From contig NZ_JBFCVL010000001.1 in the NCBI RefSeq assembly GCF_040712075.1, positions 193,501-257,500 of the forward strand: 64,000 nt of DNA. The letters are read 5' to 3'. Each line of letters opens with the position of its first letter. Position 1 is the first letter of the stretch. The translations under genes and the position numbers were made by a program. Positions 9,880 to 17,726 of the stretch are shown in pieces. The notes beneath the pieces are model-generated. The model made no database searches, was not told the origin of the DNA, and saw nothing but the letters and a program-made list of their open reading frames with translations. Source of the stretch: Fodinicurvata sp. EGI_FJ10296. Its GTDB lineage: Bacteria > Pseudomonadota > Alphaproteobacteria > DSM-16000 > Inquilinaceae.

Positions 9880-10968
9880 TCAATAGCGCCGGTGCGCTCT
9901 CTTGATGACTCCTGTCGGCCTGCCCGTTGTCGGATCGGTTCCGACGAGGAGGCGCATCCCCGGCTTCCGCAGATCCCCAATTGCTTCAGACAAAGGCGTC
10001 GGCCCAGGCAGCGGTTTCCAGGAGCGATCAGGAGTCAGATGATCTATCAGGTTCTGGACGGACCAATCGGACAGGTCTACAAGACCGCCAGCTTCTTGTG
10101 ACCTGTTACAAATAAAATCAGCGACATCTTCTTTAGTGAACGCAGCAGCAGGAGTATCATCAGCGCCCAGACAAACGATTGCCGCCGCACTCCTGCCAGT
10201 CGAATCAAAGACCCTCGCCAAGTTCATGTCGGGGCAGACGGCTCGGAAGTTCTTGTCCAGCCGTGACGCCAAATCCTGAATTGACCTGCCTTGGGGCGTC
10301 GGTCGCGTGCGGATTATCTTGTCGGCGGTCGCGTGATGCCGCATCCATTGCGCTGTGGTCTGGCACCGGAGATCGATCAGTTTTGCGATTGCCGACAGCA
10401 TATCAGGGGGATTTTCCGACAGAATCGGCTCATGATGGGCCACGCGGTTTCGGAACCTATTGATCTTGCACACCAATTTTTGAATGTTATCACGTCCTTC
10501 CCCCCTCTGAAGATTCGGGAAAGCGATGTTTATCTTTGTGCGCCAGACAGATGCATATTCTCTTCGAAAAATGTTCGACCAGAAATCAAAATTTAGTTCG
10601 GCAACGAGTTTGTTTTTATCAGACTGCTCTCCCGCACGAACGATGGCCTTTTGTAACGCCTCATTGCTTCGACTACTAAATGTCTTGTCGATGAAATCGC
10701 GGTCCTTATGCCAATCAGACGTTCCGGCAATTCTTGCCAGCGTTTGATCCACCGCATTGCGAAAAACGATCTCAACCACATTTAGAGGAAAAAGAAACGA
10801 TTTAGCCAACCTTGAATTGAACAGGTAGAGTTCAATGGCATGGCTTTCGTCTCCGCCTGCGCGGTCAAGATAGGCAATGAATCGCGGCTCAGAGAGACCC
10901 GCACGGATCGCAGCGCGACTCTCCACGTCATAGGGAAAGGGCACTTGACTTTCTGCCATATAATCCAT
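9880..10968 (-). CDS. Abi-like HEPN-domain protein
   Basis: A 362-aa protein whose N-terminal ~210 residues match the Abi/Abi_2-like family: 'LFPLNVVEIVFRNAVDQTL', 'LNFDFWSNIFRREYASVW' and the closing 'RNRVAHHEPI'. The last contains R-x4-H, the catalytic motif of HEPN ribonucleases used in phage abortive infection and toxins. The C-terminal ~150 residues (with a repeated-looking 'LSDWSVQNLIDHLTPDRSW' segment) are unrecognised and Arg/Pro rich. The gene is visibly richer in A+T than its neighbours and lies alone between the TRAP operon and a dehydratase, both signs of acquisition. No antitoxin or methylase partner sits beside it. The RNase role is inference from the motif. Confidence 0.75.
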   Translation of the reverse strand: MDYMAESQVPFPYDVESRAAIRAGLSEPRFIAYLDRAGGDESHAIELYLFNSRLAKSFLFPLNVVEIVFRNAVDQTLARIAGTSDWHKDRDFIDKTFSSRSNEALQKAIVRAGEQSDKNKLVAELNFDFWSNIFRREYASVWRTKINIAFPNLQRGEGRDNIQKLVCKINRFRNRVAHHEPILSENPPDMLSAIAKLIDLRCQTTAQWMRHHATADKIIRTRPTPQGRSIQDLASRLDKNFRAVCPDMNLARVFDSTGRSAAAIVCLGADDTPAAAFTKEDVADFICNRSQEAGGLVDLSDWSVQNLIDHLTPDRSWKPLPGPTPLSEAIGDLRKPGMRLLVGTDPTTGRPTGVIKRAHRRY

Positions 10969-11057
10969 AATCCTGTTGACAGAGCAGCCGATGCGGCCCC
11001 ACTGGCCCTCAAGCCACTCCGGCTTGCGTGCTATGCGCCCTCGGCACCCTAATAGAG

Positions 11058-11095
11058 CACCGGGTCAGGCAATGCCTCACCCGGTGTTTCTCTTT
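11058..11095 (+). terminator. Rho-independent terminator, isolated
   Basis: An 8-bp stem (caccgggt / acccggtg) carries an inner aggc/gcct stem with an aat loop and is followed by tttctcttt. On the + strand it terminates transcription coming from antisense of the Abi-like gene, where I see no gene. It may be left over from the locus as it was before that gene arrived, or it may belong to a short unannotated transcript. Confidence 0.7.
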
Positions 11096-11125
11096 ACAAC
11101 CAAAAACATATCTGCGCAATGCGCC

Positions 11126-11142
11126 CACCCATTAAACGGGTG
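11126..11142. promoter_or_regulatory. Dyad-symmetric operator candidate upstream of the dehydratase
   Basis: The 17-bp dyad cacccattaaacgggtg (one mismatch per arm, A centre) lies 94 bp before the dehydratase ATG. Its size and symmetry suit a dimeric repressor; no regulator can be assigned. Confidence 0.35.
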
Positions 11143-11235
11143 AGACCGGCCGTGCCTATCGCCCGCCACACTTCCAATCCTGGCGCATCCGAGTGTACTC
11201 TGCGGCAACCAGCAGAAACCGTGGGAACCTCGCCG

Positions 11236-12990
11236 ATGACCGAGAAAAAAATCGCCCCCGAACAAACCGCAGCAGAAGGCATGGATCGAGGGCTGACCAG
11301 CTATGGCGACGCCGCCTTCTCGCGTTTCCTGCGCAATGTGTTCCTGAAATCGGCCGGTCACAGCGATTTTGGCACCCAGCGCCCGGTGATCGGCATCGTC
11401 GACACCGGCAGCGACTATAATCCGTGCCACCGGACCGTTCCGGATCTGATCGAGGCAATAAAGCGCGGCGTCATGCTGGCCGGCGGCGTGCCCTTCACCT
11501 TTCCGGTAATCTCGCTGCACGAAAGCTTCGCCCATCCGACCAGCATGTATCTGCGCAACCTGATGGCCATGACGGTCGAGGAGATGATCCGCGCCCAGCC
11601 GATGGATGCCGTGGTGCTGATCGGTGGCTGCGACAAGACCGTGCCGGCCCTGCTGATGGGCGCATTCAGCGCCGACACGCCGGCCATTCTGGAGGTGACC
11701 GGCCCGATGCTGGCCGGCAGCCATCGCGGCAACCGTGTCGGAGCCTGTACCGACTGCCGCCGTTACTGGGCGGAGTATCGCGGGGGCCGCGTCGACGCCG
11801 AGGAAATCACCGAGATCGAAGCCAATCTGGCGCCCAGTGCGGGCACCTGCATGGTCATGGGCACGGCCAGCACCATGGCCTGCATGGCCGAATCCATGGG
11901 CATGATGCTGCCGGGCGGTGCGGCGATTCCGGCCGTTTATTCCGACCGTATCCGCCATGCCGAGGCGACCGGCGCCCGCGCCGTCGCGCTGGCTACGGAG
12001 AAGGTCAAGCCGTCCGATATCGTCGACCGGCGCGGGATCGAGAATGCCCTGCGCGCGTTGCTGGCAATCGGCGGATCGACCAACGGGCTGGTTCATCTGG
12101 CGGCCATGGTCGGACGCCTCGGCTATCGCCTCGACCTCGACGCGCTGGACGGGTTCAGCGCCGAGACGCCGGTCGTGGTCGACCTGAAGCCGTCGGGCAA
12201 GGATTTCATGGAGGACCTGTACCGCGCCGGCGGCATGACGCGGGTGCTTAAGGAACTGTTGGGCTCGCTGCATCTCGACGCGCCGACCGTGGCCGGCATG
12301 ACCCTGGGCGAAGTGCTGGAGGCGGTGCCCTCGGGCTGGCCGCAGGATGTCGTCCGGCCGATCGACGACCCGCTGTTCGCCGGCGCGTCGCTGGTGGTGC
12401 TGACCGGATCGCTGGCGCCGAACGGGGCGCTGATAAAGCAATCCGCCGCCGATCCGAAACTGCTGGAACACACCGGCCGCGCGATCGTGTTCGACGGGCT
12501 GGAAGACATGGCCACGCGCATCGACGATCCGGCAGTCGGCGCGCGGGCTGAGGATATCCTGATCCTGCGCAATGCCGGCCCGATCGGCGCGCCCGGCATG
12601 CCCGAAGCGGGCTATATTCCTATTCCCCGCTATCTGGCCGAACAGGGCGTCAAGGACATGGTGCGGATTTCCGATGCCCGGATGAGCGGTACGGCCTTCG
12701 GCTCGATCGTGCTGCATGTCTCGCCCGAAGCCGCCATCGGCGGGCCGCTGGGACTGGTCGAGACGGGCGACACTATCCGGCTCAGCGTCAAGGACCGGGT
12801 TCTGGACCTCGATGTCGATACGGCAACGCTGGACGCCCGTGCAGCTCGCAAGCCCAAGGCGCCGACCCTGGCCGAACAGTCATCGGAACGCGGCTACCGC
12901 AAGCTGTTCCTCGACACCGTGCAGCAGGTCGAACACGGCTGCGATTTCGACTTCATGCGCCCGGAAATCACCAAGTCCGTGCCGGGATAG
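11236..12990 (+). CDS. IlvD/Edd family dehydratase (sugar-acid type)
   Basis: A cytoplasmic iron-sulfur dehydratase of 584 aa that removes water from a dihydroxy or sugar acid. Cluster and Mg-binding segments are visible: 'DYNPCHRT', 'GGCDKTVPA' and 'VGACTDCRRYW'. The C-terminal 'RMSGTAFGSIVLHVSPEAA' is the substrate loop typical of the family. The 'GACTDC' subtype and catabolic neighbours point to the aldonate dehydratases (L-arabonate, D-xylonate) rather than biosynthetic IlvD. The ATG at 11236 is preferred, since the 39 upstream codons overlap the terminator and operator region. Neighbouring RraA-type aldolase and dehydrogenase genes could act on the 2-keto-3-deoxy product; this is inference. 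Confidence 0.85.
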   Translation: MTEKKIAPEQTAAEGMDRGLTSYGDAAFSRFLRNVFLKSAGHSDFGTQRPVIGIVDTGSDYNPCHRTVPDLIEAIKRGVMLAGGVPFTFPVISLHESFAHPTSMYLRNLMAMTVEEMIRAQPMDAVVLIGGCDKTVPALLMGAFSADTPAILEVTGPMLAGSHRGNRVGACTDCRRYWAEYRGGRVDAEEITEIEANLAPSAGTCMVMGTASTMACMAESMGMMLPGGAAIPAVYSDRIRHAEATGARAVALATEKVKPSDIVDRRGIENALRALLAIGGSTNGLVHLAAMVGRLGYRLDLDALDGFSAETPVVVDLKPSGKDFMEDLYRAGGMTRVLKELLGSLHLDAPTVAGMTLGEVLEAVPSGWPQDVVRPIDDPLFAGASLVVLTGSLAPNGALIKQSAADPKLLEHTGRAIVFDGLEDMATRIDDPAVGARAEDILILRNAGPIGAPGMPEAGYIPIPRYLAEQGVKDMVRISDARMSGTAFGSIVLHVSPEAAIGGPLGLVETGDTIRLSVKDRVLDLDVDTATLDARAARKPKAPTLAEQSSERGYRKLFLDTVQQVEHGCDFDFMRPEITKSVPG

Positions 12991-13024
12991 GCGGGCGGCA
13001 GCCGAAGACTCGAACCGGGCTCCG

Positions 13025-13205
13025 CCTGATCCGGGGCGTCTGATCAAGTCGGGGGCGGTCAGGTGCGTGTGATGGACCCCGTATGGCGATCGTTCGCGCC
13101 GCCACCCCTTGATCGTCCCCGCCTTGAGCGGGGACCTCGCTCAGCAACTTCCCGCGGCGAAAACGCGAGCTGGGCTCTCCCTTGATCCGGGTCTCAGATC
13201 AAGTC
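13025..13205. repeat. Intergenic palindromic repeat cluster
   Basis: The 279-bp gap 12991-13269 holds two related elements, at 13025-13050 and 13181-13205, each of the form tgatccggg...gatcaagtc. The second has perfect 7-bp arms (cttgatc/gatcaag). Between them is a perfect 8-bp hairpin (gtccccgc-cttga-gcggggac, 13115-13135). This looks like a REP/BIME-type element rather than a terminator, since no T-run follows. Confidence 0.5.
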
Positions 13206-13234
13206 AGCGGTGTCCGGCTGGGGTGATCAGCGAC

Positions 13235-13269
13235 TTGCCTTGCCCCTACATTTCAATTATTCTAGAAAT
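13235..13269 (+). promoter_or_regulatory. arsR promoter overlapping an ArsR-type operator
   Basis: A -35 like ttgcct (13235-13240) and a -10 like tattct (13258-13263) are separated by 17 bp. An inverted repeat atttc-N10-gaaat (13250-13269) covers the -10, the usual place for ArsR autorepression. Transcription would start at about 13270, on the arsR ATG itself, so the mRNA may be leaderless. Confidence 0.55.
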
Positions 13270-13629
13270 ATGGAGAAATCAGATGCCATCGCTGGGCTCG
13301 CCGCCCTGGCTCATGAAACACGGCTCGATGTCTTTCGGCTGCTGGTGCAAGCCGGAAGCGGGGGGCTTGCGGTCGGACGCATCGGCGCCACGCTCGGCCT
13401 CGCCTCGCCGACATTGTCGTTTCATCTCACCCAGCTGAAACATGCCGGCCTGATCGATTGCCGTCGCGAGGGGCGGAGCCTGATCTACACCGCCGACTTC
13501 AGCGCCATGACCGCTTTGCTGGACTACCTGACCGAGAATTGCTGCGCCGGTGACGGGACCGACGGCGATTGCGGACTGATGGCCGACGCCTGCCGCCCCG
13601 AACACCCGTCTCCCGACATCAAGGATTAG
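13270..13629 (+). CDS. arsR: ArsR/SmtB family arsenite-responsive repressor
   Basis: A 119-aa winged-helix repressor. The fold is clear: 'LAHETRLDVFRLLVQAG', the recognition helix 'LGLASPTLSFHLTQLKHAGL' and wing 'CRREGRSLIYTADF'. The C-terminal 'TENCCAG' holds adjacent cysteines, and further cysteines follow at 'GDCGLMADACRP'. This is the C-terminal arsenite site typical of the alphaproteobacterial ArsR group, not the N-terminal C-V-C site of plasmid ArsR. It heads the arsRCH operon and probably represses it through the dyad over its promoter. The ATG at 13270 agrees with the promoter; an upstream in-frame start would lie inside the promoter. Confidence 0.9.
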   Translation: MEKSDAIAGLAALAHETRLDVFRLLVQAGSGGLAVGRIGATLGLASPTLSFHLTQLKHAGLIDCRREGRSLIYTADFSAMTALLDYLTENCCAGDGTDGDCGLMADACRPEHPSPDIKD

Positions 13630-13635
13630 GCCACG

Positions 13636-14058
13636 ATGACCACCCCCGCCGACAAATCCGCCATCGACGTCGTCATCTATCACAACCCCGATTGCGGCAC
13701 GTCACGCAACACGCTGCAATACCTCCGCGATGCGGGCATCGAGCCCCATGTCGTGGAGTACCTGAAGACTCCACCGGCGCGGGCCAAGCTGACCGAATTG
13801 ATCGACCGCATGGGCATGACGCCGCGCGATCTGCTGCGCCGCAAGGGCACGCCCCATGACGAACTCGGCCTCGACGATCCGGCGCTGACCGACGAGGCGC
13901 TGATCGACGCGATGATGGACCATCCGATCCTGATCAACCGGCCGATCGTGGTTACGCCGTGGGGGGTGAAGCTGACGCGCCCGTCGGAAACAGTGCTGGC
14001 ACTGTTGGCCGACGGCGGCATCGCCGTCCCCGCCGCCAGGGATCAGAACGCTTCGTAA
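13636..14058 (+). CDS. arsC: Arsenate reductase, glutaredoxin-dependent
   Basis: A cytoplasmic ArsC of 140 aa that reduces arsenate to arsenite with glutathione and glutaredoxin. The catalytic cysteine is in 'YHNPDCGTSRNTL' (residue ~19). The arginines that bind the oxyanion are visible in 'LLRRKGTP' and 'ILINRPIVVTPWGVKLTRP'. Length and motifs match the E. coli plasmid type. It lies 6 bp after arsR and 27 bp before arsH. Confidence 0.95.
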   Translation: MTTPADKSAIDVVIYHNPDCGTSRNTLQYLRDAGIEPHVVEYLKTPPARAKLTELIDRMGMTPRDLLRRKGTPHDELGLDDPALTDEALIDAMMDHPILINRPIVVTPWGVKLTRPSETVLALLADGGIAVPAARDQNAS

Positions 14059-14085
14059 ATGCACGGCACACAACGGTAACGACCC

Positions 14086-14808
14086 ATGGATGACACGCTT
14101 CACGACCTGCCGAACATCGCCCCGGACCAGCTTCGGCCGATCGATGGTGCCGGACTGGCCGGACCGAACGCCCCGGACCATCCGCCGCGCATTCTGATAC
14201 TGCACGGCTCACTGCGCGCGCGATCCTATTCGCGTCTGGCGTCGGAGGAAGCGGGGCGGCTGCTGCGCTGGTTCGGATGCGAGACGCGTCATTTCGATCC
14301 CAGCGGCCTGCCCCTGCCCGATGATGCGCCCGCCGATCACCCCAAAGTGGCCGAACTGCGCGAACTGGCGCAGTGGGCCGAGGGCATGGTCTGGTGTTCT
14401 CCGGAACGCCACGGCGCCATGACCGGCATCATGAAAGCCCAGATCGACTGGATTCCGCTGGCGCTGGGCGCGGTCCGCCCAACCCAGGGCAAGACGCTGG
14501 CGGTGATGCAGGTGAATGGCGGGTCGCAAAGCTTCAACGCCGTCAACCAGATGCGCATTCTGGGCCGATGGATGCGCATGGTCACCATTCCCAACCAGTC
14601 CTCCGTGCCCAAGGCGTTCAACGAGTTCGACGAACAGGGCCGCATGAAACCGTCGGCCTATTACAACCGGATCGTCGACGTGATGGAGGAACTGGTGAAG
14701 TTCACCTGGCTCGTCCGGGGGCGATCGGCCTATTTGACCGACCGCTACTCCGAACGCGTCGAATCCGCCGAACAGCTATCGAAGCGGGTCAATCAACCGG
14801 CGGTTTGA
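14086..14808 (+). CDS. arsH: ArsH, NADPH-dependent FMN reductase of arsenic resistance
   Basis: A flavoprotein of 240 aa. In the family it oxidises trivalent methylated or aromatic arsenicals and reduces quinones, azo dyes and metals with NADPH. The flavodoxin-like phosphate loop is '[13 protein letters not shown]'. ArsH-specific segments are '[20 protein letters not shown]' and '[24 protein letters not shown]'. It ends the ars operon and overlaps by 16 bp the 3' end of the convergent aldo/keto reductase gene. No arsB or acr3 pump and no arsM lies in the operon. Confidence 0.95.
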   Translation: MDDTLHDLPNIAPDQLRPIDGAGLAGPNAPDHPPRILILHGSLRARSYSRLASEEAGRLLRWFGCETRHFDPSGLPLPDDAPADHPKVAELRELAQWAEGMVWCSPERHGAMTGIMKAQIDWIPLALGAVRPTQGKTLAVMQVNGGSQSFNAVNQMRILGRWMRMVTIPNQSSVPKAFNEFDEQGRMKPSAYYNRIVDVMEELVKFTWLVRGRSAYLTDRYSERVESAEQLSKRVNQPAV

Positions 14809-15821
14809 TGTCCCCCCATCCTCGGCTGCCGGCCGATGACCGGGTATTTCGGATCGGTGAAGCCGGGCGTGGAGGCATGGCCAGCCGGGACGAGGCTGTC
14901 GATCAGGGCTTCATCCTCGGCGGTGAAATCGCCATCCAGCGCGTCGAGATAGCTTTGCCAGTGGGCCAGGGTTCGGGGGCCGGCGATGATGCTGTGGATG
15001 TTCCCGCTGTTCAGTGCCCAGCGGATGGCAAAGCTTGTCGGCGTCATGCCGCGCTTTTCCGCATGGGCCGCGATGGTCTGCGCCATCTGCAATGAGTCCT
15101 CCCTGAACTCGTGTTCCATCATGCGTTTGTCGCCGCGTCCGGCGCGGGTGTCGGGATCGGGTTGCTCGCCGGGCTGATATTTGCCGGTCAGCACGCCGCG
15201 CGCCAGCGGCGAATACGGCGCAATGCCGATGCCGTGATGCTGGCAGGCCGGGAACAACTCGGCCTCAGCCCCCCGGTTCAGCGCATTGTAGTGCGGCTGA
15301 CACACGATCGGCCGCGGGACGCCCTGCATATCCGCCAGCCGCACGAGTTCACACGCCTGCCAGGCCCGGAAATTCGAAAAGCCCCAATAGCGGATCCGGC
15401 CGCGCCTGACCTCCTCGCCCATGGTAGAGACGATTTCCTCCAGCGGCGTCACGCCGTCATGGCGGTGCAGATACCAGATGTCGAGATAGTCGGTCCCGAG
15501 CCGGGAAAGGCTGCCCTCCAGCGCGCGCAACAGCCATTTGCGGCTCACACCGCCGCCCGCCGGCATTTCCGGCAGCGGGTTGCCGGCTTTGGTCGCCAGA
15601 ATCCAGGCGTCGCGGTCATGGGCGATCAGACGGCCGACGATCCGCTCGGATTCGCCGCCAGTATAGGAATTTGCCGTATCGATGAAGTTGACCCCGGCCC
15701 CTCGCGCGGAGTCCACGATCGCGGCGGCCTCGTCGTCGGCCGTCGGCCCGCCGAACATCATCGTTCCCAGGCACAGTGTGGAAACGCGCAACCCGCTGCG
15801 CCCAAGCGTACGATATTCCAT
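14793..15821 (-). CDS. Aldo/keto reductase
   Basis: A cytoplasmic NAD(P)H-dependent oxidoreductase, 342 aa, (beta/alpha)8 barrel. The catalytic tetrad is visible: Asp and Tyr in '[14 protein letters not shown]', Lys in 'ILATKAGNP', His in 'IWYLHRHDG'. The nucleotide-binding segment '[19 protein letters not shown]' is of the YajO/TAS (AKR11-12-like) type. It is divergent from the RraA-type gene and could reduce or oxidise a sugar-derived carbonyl in the same pathway, but the substrate is unknown. Confidence 0.88.
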   Translation of the reverse strand: MEYRTLGRSGLRVSTLCLGTMMFGGPTADDEAAAIVDSARGAGVNFIDTANSYTGGESERIVGRLIAHDRDAWILATKAGNPLPEMPAGGGVSRKWLLRALEGSLSRLGTDYLDIWYLHRHDGVTPLEEIVSTMGEEVRRGRIRYWGFSNFRAWQACELVRLADMQGVPRPIVCQPHYNALNRGAEAELFPACQHHGIGIAPYSPLARGVLTGKYQPGEQPDPDTRAGRGDKRMMEHEFREDSLQMAQTIAAHAEKRGMTPTSFAIRWALNSGNIHSIIAGPRTLAHWQSYLDALDGDFTAEDEALIDSLVPAGHASTPGFTDPKYPVIGRQPRMGGHQTAG

Positions 15822-15949
15822 GGAATTTCCCCTGATTGCCCGGAGGCGCCCGCTCCCGTTGACCGGCGTTTACTGTCTTACCAAAATTTCCCATACTTCG
15901 ATAGCAACCGAACCTCTGCCGAGGACAATAACAGCGGGAAGGAACGCCG

Positions 15950-16621
15950 ATGGACATCATCCGAACGATCGAACGGCCCTCACCCGAATTGATCCGGCAA
16001 TTCGCCGATTTCGACCCGGCCACCGTATACGAGGCCCAGGGCCAGTCCGGCATGGTCGATCCGGCCATCAAGCCGGTGTGGCAGGGAGCCACGGTTCTGG
16101 GGCCGGCGCTGACCGTCCGTGGGCCGCCGGGCGACAATCTGATGCTGCACAAGGCGGTTGAAGTCGCCCAGCCCGGCGACATCATCGTTGCCGATCTCGG
16201 CGGCTATCAAGGCAAGGGCGCGTGGGGCGAGGTCCTGGCCGCCGCCGCCCAGGCACGCGGTGTGGCAGGCCTGGTCGTCGACCACGCCATCCGCGACGTA
16301 TCGGCATTACGCACGCTCGGCTTTCCGGGTTTCGCCCGGGGGCTGTCGATCGGCGCCTGCTCCAAGCGCAATCCCGGCCTGATCAATCATCCAATCATCA
16401 TCGGCGGCCAACCGGTCAATCCCGGCGACATCGTGGTCGGCGACGATGACGGCGTGGCCATCGTGCCCCGGGAACACGCCGGAACCGTTCTTGAAGCCGC
16501 CCGCGCCCGCGCGAAAAAGGAAGACGAGATCATGGCCGCACTCAAATCCGGCCGGACGACCCTGGATCTGCTGGGCCTGCACGCCGTGATCAGCGCCACC
16601 GGCATGACCGAGGAGCAATAG
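15950..16621 (+). CDS. RraA-family HMG/CHA-type aldolase
   Basis: A 223-aa protein of the RraA fold, whose enzymatic members (LigK, GalC, ProA) are Mg-dependent pyruvate aldolases cleaving 4-hydroxy-4-methyl-2-oxoglutarate or related acids. The family core is visible as 'DLGGYQGKGAWGEVLAAAA' followed by 'VVDHAIRDVSAL', which keeps the catalytic Arg-Asp pair; the usual DG before it is DH here. The C-terminal 'NPGDIVVGDDDGVAIVP' is diagnostic. It lies 4 bp from an Ldh-family dehydrogenase, so the two are one operon in carboxylic-acid breakdown. Confidence 0.87.
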   Translation: MDIIRTIERPSPELIRQFADFDPATVYEAQGQSGMVDPAIKPVWQGATVLGPALTVRGPPGDNLMLHKAVEVAQPGDIIVADLGGYQGKGAWGEVLAAAAQARGVAGLVVDHAIRDVSALRTLGFPGFARGLSIGACSKRNPGLINHPIIIGGQPVNPGDIVVGDDDGVAIVPREHAGTVLEAARARAKKEDEIMAALKSGRTTLDLLGLHAVISATGMTEEQ

Positions 16622-16625
16622 CGCC

Positions 16626-17711
16626 ATGGCCGAAGCGACCGGAAGCCCGCCCCAAGCGCCGCCCCGGTTCGACCGTGCGGCGCTGTCGGATTTCGCCGCC
16701 GCTGCGTTCGGCCGCTATGGCGTGCCGGACGATCAGGCCCGGATCGTCGCCGACGGCCTCGTCTTCGCCGATGCGCGCGGCATCGGCTCGCACGGCATCG
16801 TGCGGTTGCCGGTGTATGCCAGCCGGCTTGAGGCGGGCGTGGTCGCCGCCGACCCGGCGACCTCGGTGACGAAGGTCGCCTCCGGCGCGCTGTCGGTCGA
16901 TGGCGGCAATGGTCTTGGCCTCGCCGTCGGAACACGAGCGGCCGACGAAGCCGTTGCCCTGGCCGGGGAAACCGGGATCGCATTGGCAGCCGTCAGGAAC
17001 AGCAATCACTACGGCGCCGCCGGATTCTATGCTGAACGGGCGGTGGCGCACGACACGATCCTGATCACGGCGTCCAACGCGCCGCCCAACATGGCGCCCT
17101 GGGGCGGGAAGACGCGATTCCTGGGCACCAACCCGCTCAGCGTCGGCGTGCCGGCCGGCACCGAGCCGCCGGTGATCATCGATATGGCGACCAGCGTCGT
17201 GGCGCGTGGCAAGATTATTCTGGCCGATCACGAGGGGCGATCGATCCCCGAAGGCTGGGCCATAGACCCCGACGGTCGTCCGACGACCGATGCCCGCGCC
17301 GCGCTGGAGGGCGCCGTGCTGCCCTTTGGCGGCGCCAAGGGGTCGGCGATTTCGTTCCTGCTCGACATCCTTTGCGGCGTACTGTCGGGCGCGGCCTATG
17401 GCCATCACCTGCGCACGCTGGAGGACCTGTCGACGCAGCAGGATGTCGGCCATGTGTTCATCGCCATCCGCCCGGACGTCTTCATGCCGATGGCCGCGTT
17501 TCGACAACGCATGGACGACATCATCGGGATGCTGCGGGGCGTGCCGCCGGCGCCCGGCACCGACGCGGTGCTCTGCCCCGGCGATGTCGAACGCGCCCGC
17601 GAACGGGAAAGCGCAGAAACAGGCATTGCACTGTCGCCCGACGTCGTCGCCCAGCTCGAAACGCTGGGCCACCAGCTGGGCCTCGCGGTGCCGGCGCCCC
17701 GGCGGCACTAA
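16626..17711 (+). CDS. Ldh family (malate/L-lactate/ureidoglycolate-type) dehydrogenase
   Basis: An NAD(P)-dependent 2-hydroxyacid dehydrogenase of the malate/L-sulfolactate dehydrogenase family, 361 aa, unrelated to Rossmann-type LDH. The catalytic histidine lies in 'GIGSHGIVRLPVY'. Other core motifs are 'VRNSNHYGAAGFYAERA', 'PWGGKTRFLGTNPLSVGVPA' and 'GGAKGSAISFLLDI'. It is 4 bp downstream of the aldolase-like gene and convergent with the AraC-type regulator gene. The substrate is unknown; the neighbourhood suggests a sugar-acid or malate-like compound. Confidence 0.88.
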   Translation: MAEATGSPPQAPPRFDRAALSDFAAAAFGRYGVPDDQARIVADGLVFADARGIGSHGIVRLPVYASRLEAGVVAADPATSVTKVASGALSVDGGNGLGLAVGTRAADEAVALAGETGIALAAVRNSNHYGAAGFYAERAVAHDTILITASNAPPNMAPWGGKTRFLGTNPLSVGVPAGTEPPVIIDMATSVVARGKIILADHEGRSIPEGWAIDPDGRPTTDARAALEGAVLPFGGAKGSAISFLLDILCGVLSGAAYGHHLRTLEDLSTQQDVGHVFIAIRPDVFMPMAAFRQRMDDIIGMLRGVPPAPGTDAVLCPGDVERARERESAETGIALSPDVVAQLETLGHQLGLAVPAPRRH

Positions 17712-17726
17712 TGCCGGTGCGAACGG

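Noticed and set aside
10969-11057. tRNA or other structured RNA before the orphan terminator
   Set aside because: No T-loop, acceptor pairing or SRP/6S-like core could be found on either strand.
11077-12717. Long minus-strand reading frame (546 codons) across the dehydratase gene
   Set aside because: Its translation is His/Arg/Gly-rich without domains and lies antisense to a clear IlvD/Edd gene; a high-G+C shadow frame.
15111-15992. 293-codon + strand frame
   Set aside because: Antisense to the aldo/keto reductase; Arg/Pro-rich shadow.
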